From positions 1-64,000 of the forward strand of contig DLLE01000052.1 of assembly GCA_002477955.1 (NCBI GenBank): a DNA stretch of 64,000 nucleotides, read 5' to 3'. Source of the stretch: Treponema sp. UBA7570 (GTDB lineage: Bacteria; Spirochaetota; Spirochaetia; Treponematales; Treponemataceae). Position 1 is the stretch's first letter, and each line of letters begins with the position of its first letter. The notes below the pieces were generated by a model, which worked only from the letters and a program-made list of their open reading frames with translations, was not told the origin of the DNA and made no database searches. Below, in pieces: positions 60,419-64,000 of the stretch. A program made the position numbers and the translations under genes.

Positions 60419-61057
60419 ATGAAAGAAAAAATAAAAATTGCAGTTCTTGTAAGCGGAGGCGGAACAAACCTTCAGGCTTTGATTGATTACGAAAAAAACA
60501 CAGAAAATTGTCCTTATCAGATTGAAATTGTAATTGCGGATACAAAAAAAGCGTATGCGCTCGAAAGGGCTCAGAACGCAGGAATAAAGACAAAAATCGT
60601 TTCTCCATTTGCTGTTTTGGGTGAGCAAAAGGCAAAAACCGTCAGCAAGGAAGAAAAACGCATTGCCGTTTCTGACGCTGCGTTAAATGCCGCAAAAGAG
60701 TCTGGTTGCGACGCCATCGTTCTTGCAGGCTGGCTTACAGTTTTGAGCGGAAAAATTATTCAGGAATATTCAGGAAAAATCGTAAACTTGCATCCGGCTC
60801 TTCTTCCAAAATTTGGCGGAGTAGGAATGTGGGGACACAACGTCCACGAAGCGGTTCTTGCCGCTGGCGAAAAAGAATCCGGCTGTACTGTGCATCTTGT
60901 AGACAGCGGTTGTGATACTGGAAAAATCCTTGTTCAGAAAAAAGTGCCTGTCATGCCTGGCGACACTCCGGAAACTCTTTACGCGCGCATTGCCCCGCAA
61001 GAGCACCAGGCAATGGTCGAAGGCGTTTGTCAGCTGGCAGAAATGCTTTCAAAATAA
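60419..61057 (+). CDS. purN: phosphoribosylglycinamide formyltransferase
   Basis: A 212-residue enzyme adding a formyl group from 10-formyl-THF to GAR in purine synthesis. It contains VLVSGGGTNLQALI at the N terminus, the catalytic NLHPALLPKFGG, GCTVHLVDSGCDTGKILVQ, and EHQAMVEGVCQLAE. An upstream in-frame TTG (60401) is unlikely. An insertion of about 10 residues lies around AVLGEQKAKTVSKEE, as in long PurN forms. Likely leaderless. Confidence 0.93.
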   Translation: MKEKIKIAVLVSGGGTNLQALIDYEKNTENCPYQIEIVIADTKKAYALERAQNAGIKTKIVSPFAVLGEQKAKTVSKEEKRIAVSDAALNAAKESGCDAIVLAGWLTVLSGKIIQEYSGKIVNLHPALLPKFGGVGMWGHNVHEAVLAAGEKESGCTVHLVDSGCDTGKILVQKKVPVMPGDTPETLYARIAPQEHQAMVEGVCQLAEMLSK

Positions 61058-61079
61058 AAGCATGCTTGCCCTGCGAATT

Positions 61080-62405
61080 TTAATTTCGCTGGATATAAGT
61101 TGCTTTTGGTCTTGCAGTAATTATTACGCGGCGGTTTTGAGCCCTGCCTTCTGCTGTTTCGTTAGAAGCAACTGGCTGGGTGCCGCCGTATCCTCTGTAA
61201 GAGAAAATTGAACGGTCCAGACCGTTTTTTACGAGTTCGTCGATTATGGTCTGGGTTCGCTCAATGCTAAGTTTCATCTGTCCCTGCGGCTTGTTTACAT
61301 CGGCAGTGTGCCCTTCAATCAAAATTGTATAGGCGTTGTCAGAATTCAATTTTTTGAGGCTTTCGGCAAGTTTCTTAACTTTCTGCACTTCGCCGTCCAG
61401 AAGCTTTGGACTGTCGGCAACAAATTTCAAATCATAAAGAATCTGAATTCCTCTCGCTGTGTCCTGAATTGAAGCCGCTTCTTCTTCGTTAAAAAGACGC
61501 TGTTTAATTTCGCGGAGGTCGGCATAGTATTGTTCAGTTTTTTGCAGAACAGCAATGTCTTTAACAAGATTTTTTTTGTCCAAAAGGATTACGATTTTTC
61601 CCTGCTTTAAAAGTTCAACATTTTCAGGAATACAAAGAATTTTTAAGGCGTCCCTTTTAGAAATAACAGGATCCGTGCGGAATCTTCCAAAAACTTTTCT
61701 TGCGTTTATGTAAAGCGGATCAAGTCCAATTCTCTGGGCGTAGACAGATTCGTCTTCCGTCCAGTCGTAGTGAACAAGCCCTTCTTTTTTTTCAATTTCC
61801 GGATCTTGAGTATTGCGCTCATAAATCAAGTTCATATCCTCGTCCCAAATTTTAGGGAAAAAGCACGGCATAATTTCGTCTTTTGTAAATTCACCTTGAA
61901 CGTCAAGCTCGCCGCGGGCATCGATTATAATTCCTGTATAAACACGGCTTGGAATATTTTGCAACGGAGGCAGCGGTTTGTAGGCGGTTTTGTGCCGGAT
62001 TAAAAGCGAAGAAATGTCGAGAGTGCTCAGGCTGCTGTCAATTTTTAAAACCGAGGCAGAATTTACAAAAATGCCCGGACTTTTTTTAGAACCGTCTACA
62101 ATATTCCCAACTTGTTCGAGAGTAATTGTGTTGTCAAAAATAAGGTCTGCAAGCTGGGTCTTGTTGTCTACCAAAAGAGAAAGAAGCGGCTCTTTTACCA
62201 AATCCGGCAGTTCTGTTTTTATCCGGTTTACCGCGCTCATTTTTCCGGAAGGCATTGCAATATTGCTTTTTTCCAAGTCAAGATAAACTGAAGAACTAAA
62301 ATTGTTTTTTGTCCAGTCAATTCTGCTTTTGCTTTCGAGGTCGCCGTTTTGTGCAAAAACCATGCAGGCGCTAAAAAAAAACGTGAATAAAAAAACTTTT
62401 TTCAA
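61080..62405 (-). CDS. OmpA-family outer-membrane protein
   Basis: A 441-residue exported protein. Signal peptide about 1-18 (KKVFLFTFFFSACMVFAQ). The N-terminal region (about 20-320) is unique. The C-terminal OmpA/MotB peptidoglycan-binding domain (about 325-430) contains YTILIEGHTADVNKPQG, LSIERTQTIIDELVKNG and GYGGTQPVASNETAEGRAQNRRV. The open frame extends to 62528, but the TTG at 62405 has GGAG 6 bases upstream and directly precedes the signal peptide. Converges with purN. Confidence 0.85.
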   Translation of the reverse strand: MKKVFLFTFFFSACMVFAQNGDLESKSRIDWTKNNFSSSVYLDLEKSNIAMPSGKMSAVNRIKTELPDLVKEPLLSLLVDNKTQLADLIFDNTITLEQVGNIVDGSKKSPGIFVNSASVLKIDSSLSTLDISSLLIRHKTAYKPLPPLQNIPSRVYTGIIIDARGELDVQGEFTKDEIMPCFFPKIWDEDMNLIYERNTQDPEIEKKEGLVHYDWTEDESVYAQRIGLDPLYINARKVFGRFRTDPVISKRDALKILCIPENVELLKQGKIVILLDKKNLVKDIAVLQKTEQYYADLREIKQRLFNEEEAASIQDTARGIQILYDLKFVADSPKLLDGEVQKVKKLAESLKKLNSDNAYTILIEGHTADVNKPQGQMKLSIERTQTIIDELVKNGLDRSIFSYRGYGGTQPVASNETAEGRAQNRRVIITARPKATYIQRN

Positions 62406-62440
62406 TTTAATCTCCAAAAGACTGTCTTTTTTTGTACGGG

Positions 62441-62548
62441 GCCATTTTTGCTTCGCAAAAACCGGGCTATCCAGGGCTACGGCATTCGCCTCCGACCAAA
62501 CGCAGGCGTTTGTTTTCGCTGCTCTCACCCTTCCTATCCCTTGTCCTC
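62441..62548 (-). repeat. family B repeat copy 4
   Basis: CCATTTTTGC-N4-GCAAAAACCGGGCTATCC and distal CCTATCCCTTG, in the same orientation as the copy at 2799-2911. It lies between the transglycosylase and the OmpA-family gene. Confidence 0.7.
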
Positions 62549-62563
62549 ATTTTCGGCATTTTT

Positions 62564-63697
62564 TTATCTTATATAAAGAATTTTACCTTCAGAAAGAATA
62601 TCTCCGTCTTTTAATCCGTTTATTTTCTGGAGATTTAAAACGCTTGTTCCGTATTTTTTAGAAATAGACCAAAGAGTTTCTCCCTTTTTTACAATATGCC
62701 TTGCTGAATAATTGTTTTTATTTTCCGCAAAAATTTCATTCAAGGCAATTTTTACGCTTTCTTTCATTCCATCAGGAAGCCGAAGCTGATATTTTTGGTC
62801 TGGAGGCGTGCAGTTTTGCAGAAGGGCAGGATTCAGTTTTTTTAAAATCGAAGGCTCCATCTTTAATTCGGAAGAAAGCCTGTCCAGGTTTATCTGTTTT
62901 TCTGTGGTCAAAAAGTCAAATTCTGCGTATCTTTTAGAAGATGTAATTTCTGGCAAAGACATTCCATATTTTTTTTCGTTTGTCGCAAGAATGCAGATTG
63001 CAAGAAGTTTTGGCACATATTGAACGCTTTGGTCGCGCAAAAGTCCTTTTTCCGAAATATACCAAAAATCTTTTTTTTCGCTTTTGCTCAAAATTTTCTT
63101 CATTGCGCCGGCTCCGCAGTTGTAAGCGGCAATTGCAAGCGGCCAGTCCCTAAACTGCCTGTAATTTTCTTCGAGTTTTTTTAAGGCGGCGTCTGTGCTC
63201 AGCCAAGGATCGTAACGCTCGTCAATGTATTCATTCTTTTTTAAAAGTCCAGCAATCGAGTTGTCCATAAACTGCCAGAGTCCGCGTGCTCCGCTTTTGC
63301 TTACGGCAAGAGGCTTGTATTCGCTTTCTACGACCGGAAGATATTCCAGGGCAGCAGGCAGGTTCTTTCTTTTTAGTTCCTGACGCACGTAGAGTCGGTA
63401 AAGCTCCCCGTTGTCTAAAATCTCAGAAAGCTGCCGTTTTCCAAAAGGTTTTGTGTATTGCTCAATGTATTTTTTTATCTGTTTTTTTGCATAAGGCGAA
63501 TCAGGAATTTGTATTCCGCCGGCCTGCTTTTCGTCAAACGAAAATTCCTGCGGCTCTTGTGTCTTTAAAATCTCTAAAAATTCTTCTGGAGTAATTTTTT
63601 CAAGAAAATCACAGGCCTTTACAGAATTTTGGTTTTTTAAAAAGACAAAAAAAGGCAGGATTGCAAAAATGACTTTTATTCTACAGTTTTTCACCAT
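62564..63697 (-). CDS. membrane-bound lytic murein transglycosylase with LysM (MltD-like)
   Basis: A 377-residue exported peptidoglycan lytic enzyme. Signal-like segment about 8-22. SLT domain about 100-250: PVVESEYKPLAVSKSGARGLWQFM with the catalytic Glu, then DGRYDPWLSTDAAL-like region (RYDPWLSTDAALKKLEENY) and WPLAIAAYNCGAGAM. LysM domain at the C terminus: HIVKKGETLWSISKKYGTSVLNLQKING. Start overlaps the upstream partial gene by 17 bases. Confidence 0.92.
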   Translation of the reverse strand: MVKNCRIKVIFAILPFFVFLKNQNSVKACDFLEKITPEEFLEILKTQEPQEFSFDEKQAGGIQIPDSPYAKKQIKKYIEQYTKPFGKRQLSEILDNGELYRLYVRQELKRKNLPAALEYLPVVESEYKPLAVSKSGARGLWQFMDNSIAGLLKKNEYIDERYDPWLSTDAALKKLEENYRQFRDWPLAIAAYNCGAGAMKKILSKSEKKDFWYISEKGLLRDQSVQYVPKLLAICILATNEKKYGMSLPEITSSKRYAEFDFLTTEKQINLDRLSSELKMEPSILKKLNPALLQNCTPPDQKYQLRLPDGMKESVKIALNEIFAENKNNYSARHIVKKGETLWSISKKYGTSVLNLQKINGLKDGDILSEGKILYIR

Positions 63698-64000
63698 AGT
63701 AAATTCCGGCCCATTCCCAGCGTCCGTGAATTTCCGGGTCTACAGGAAAATTCACCTTTCTAAAATACAGGTACCAGACAGGCATGTAAGGGCTCCAACC
63801 TGTTGTTCTCAAATAAGCCTCGTTTGGATTTGAAGACTCATCGAGTTTTTCGTTGTAGCGGATTCTTTGTCCGACCATAAAACCTTTCATCGAGAAATTT
63901 TCAAGCGCGTTCGCATCTGTTTCGCTTGATTTCCAGGACATTGCAAAGAAATTTACTTTTGAGCGATATTTGTCGAGAGAACGCCAGTCGTAGCGTCTTA
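63681..64000 (-). CDS. C-terminal part of a hypothetical protein, runs off the window
   Basis: Open without a stop from the window edge (codons reading RRYDWRSLDKYRSKVNFFA before the first internal Met at 63941) to a stop at 63681. The visible 105 residues are Tyr/Trp/Phe-rich (SPYMPVWYLYFRKVNFPVD; GRWEWAGIYYGEKL). The internal ATG at 63941 is not the real start. Family not recognised. Overlaps the transglycosylase start by 17 bases, so probably the same operon. Confidence 0.6.
   Translation of the reverse strand, partial: RRYDWRSLDKYRSKVNFFAMSWKSSETDANALENFSMKGFMVGQRIRYNEKLDESSNPNEAYLRTTGWSPYMPVWYLYFRKVNFPVDPEIHGRWEWAGIYYGEKL

Noticed and set aside
62406..62528. Longer N terminus for the OmpA-family protein
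   Set aside because: The extension would be read through a family B repeat and would bury the signal peptide; the TTG with GGAG is better.

Overview
The window reads as chromosome of a Treponema-like spirochaete of the host-commensal or gut type. Evidence: a FlaA1/FlaA2 periplasmic-flagellum sheath gene pair behind a sigma-70-type promoter, a V-type ATPase operon, a dcw cluster in the spirochaete order (mraZ-rsmH-ftsL-murF-ftsW-ftsQ-ftsA-ftsZ) running into xer-dprA-topA-xer-hslV-hslU, and AT-rich DNA with many lipoproteins. Unlike T. pallidum as I know it, it carries leuA, ilvB and a biotin ECF transporter, so it makes or regulates branched-chain amino acids. Species cannot be named from the sequence alone.

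Layout. 1-3.4 kb: pgk, tpiA (behind a long structured leader), secG. 3.5-13.1 kb: one operon with a PTS IIA protein, nine V-ATPase subunits (H/G-C-I-K-F-E-A-B-D) and a universal stress protein. 13.2-16.4 kb: a zinc peptidase, bioY-ecfA-ecfT behind a BirA-type operator, tRNA-Asn. 16.5-22.7 kb: DUF456, 5-formyl-THF cyclo-ligase, a large M16 protein lacking its zinc site, DUF4954. 22.7-24.6 kb: leuA with a leucine attenuator. 24.8-30.4 kb: chemoreceptor, NagZ-like lipoprotein, NOL1/NOP2/Sun methyltransferase, GAF-HD-GYP. 30.4-34.8 kb, mostly minus strand: DUF188, zapA, a coiled-coil gene, rplT, rpmI, infC, then fba. 35-36.5 kb: flaA1, flaA2. 36.7-53.6 kb: an orphan nuclease-like gene, dcw cluster, dprA-topA-xer-hslVU. 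53.6-64 kb: ilvB with its own attenuator, a surface lipoprotein group, purN beside a 15-G tract, OmpA-family protein, lytic transglycosylase and a truncated gene.

The most interesting signal is regulatory. leuA and ilvB, 31 kb apart and on opposite strands, each have a complete ribosome-mediated attenuator: a 17-18 codon leader peptide packed with Leu or Val/Leu/Ile, a Rho-independent terminator, and an alternative hairpin whose 5' strand contains the leader's stop codon. In both, a -35/-10 promoter sits so close that transcription should begin on the leader AUG itself (leaderless leader peptides). hslV and purN have the same -10-to-ATG spacing and no Shine-Dalgarno, suggesting that leaderless transcripts are routine here.

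The intergenic regions hold at least three families of short GC-rich repeats (here A, B, C), one copy lying inside the V-ATPase operon. No rRNA, CRISPR, phage, transposase or defence island was seen.
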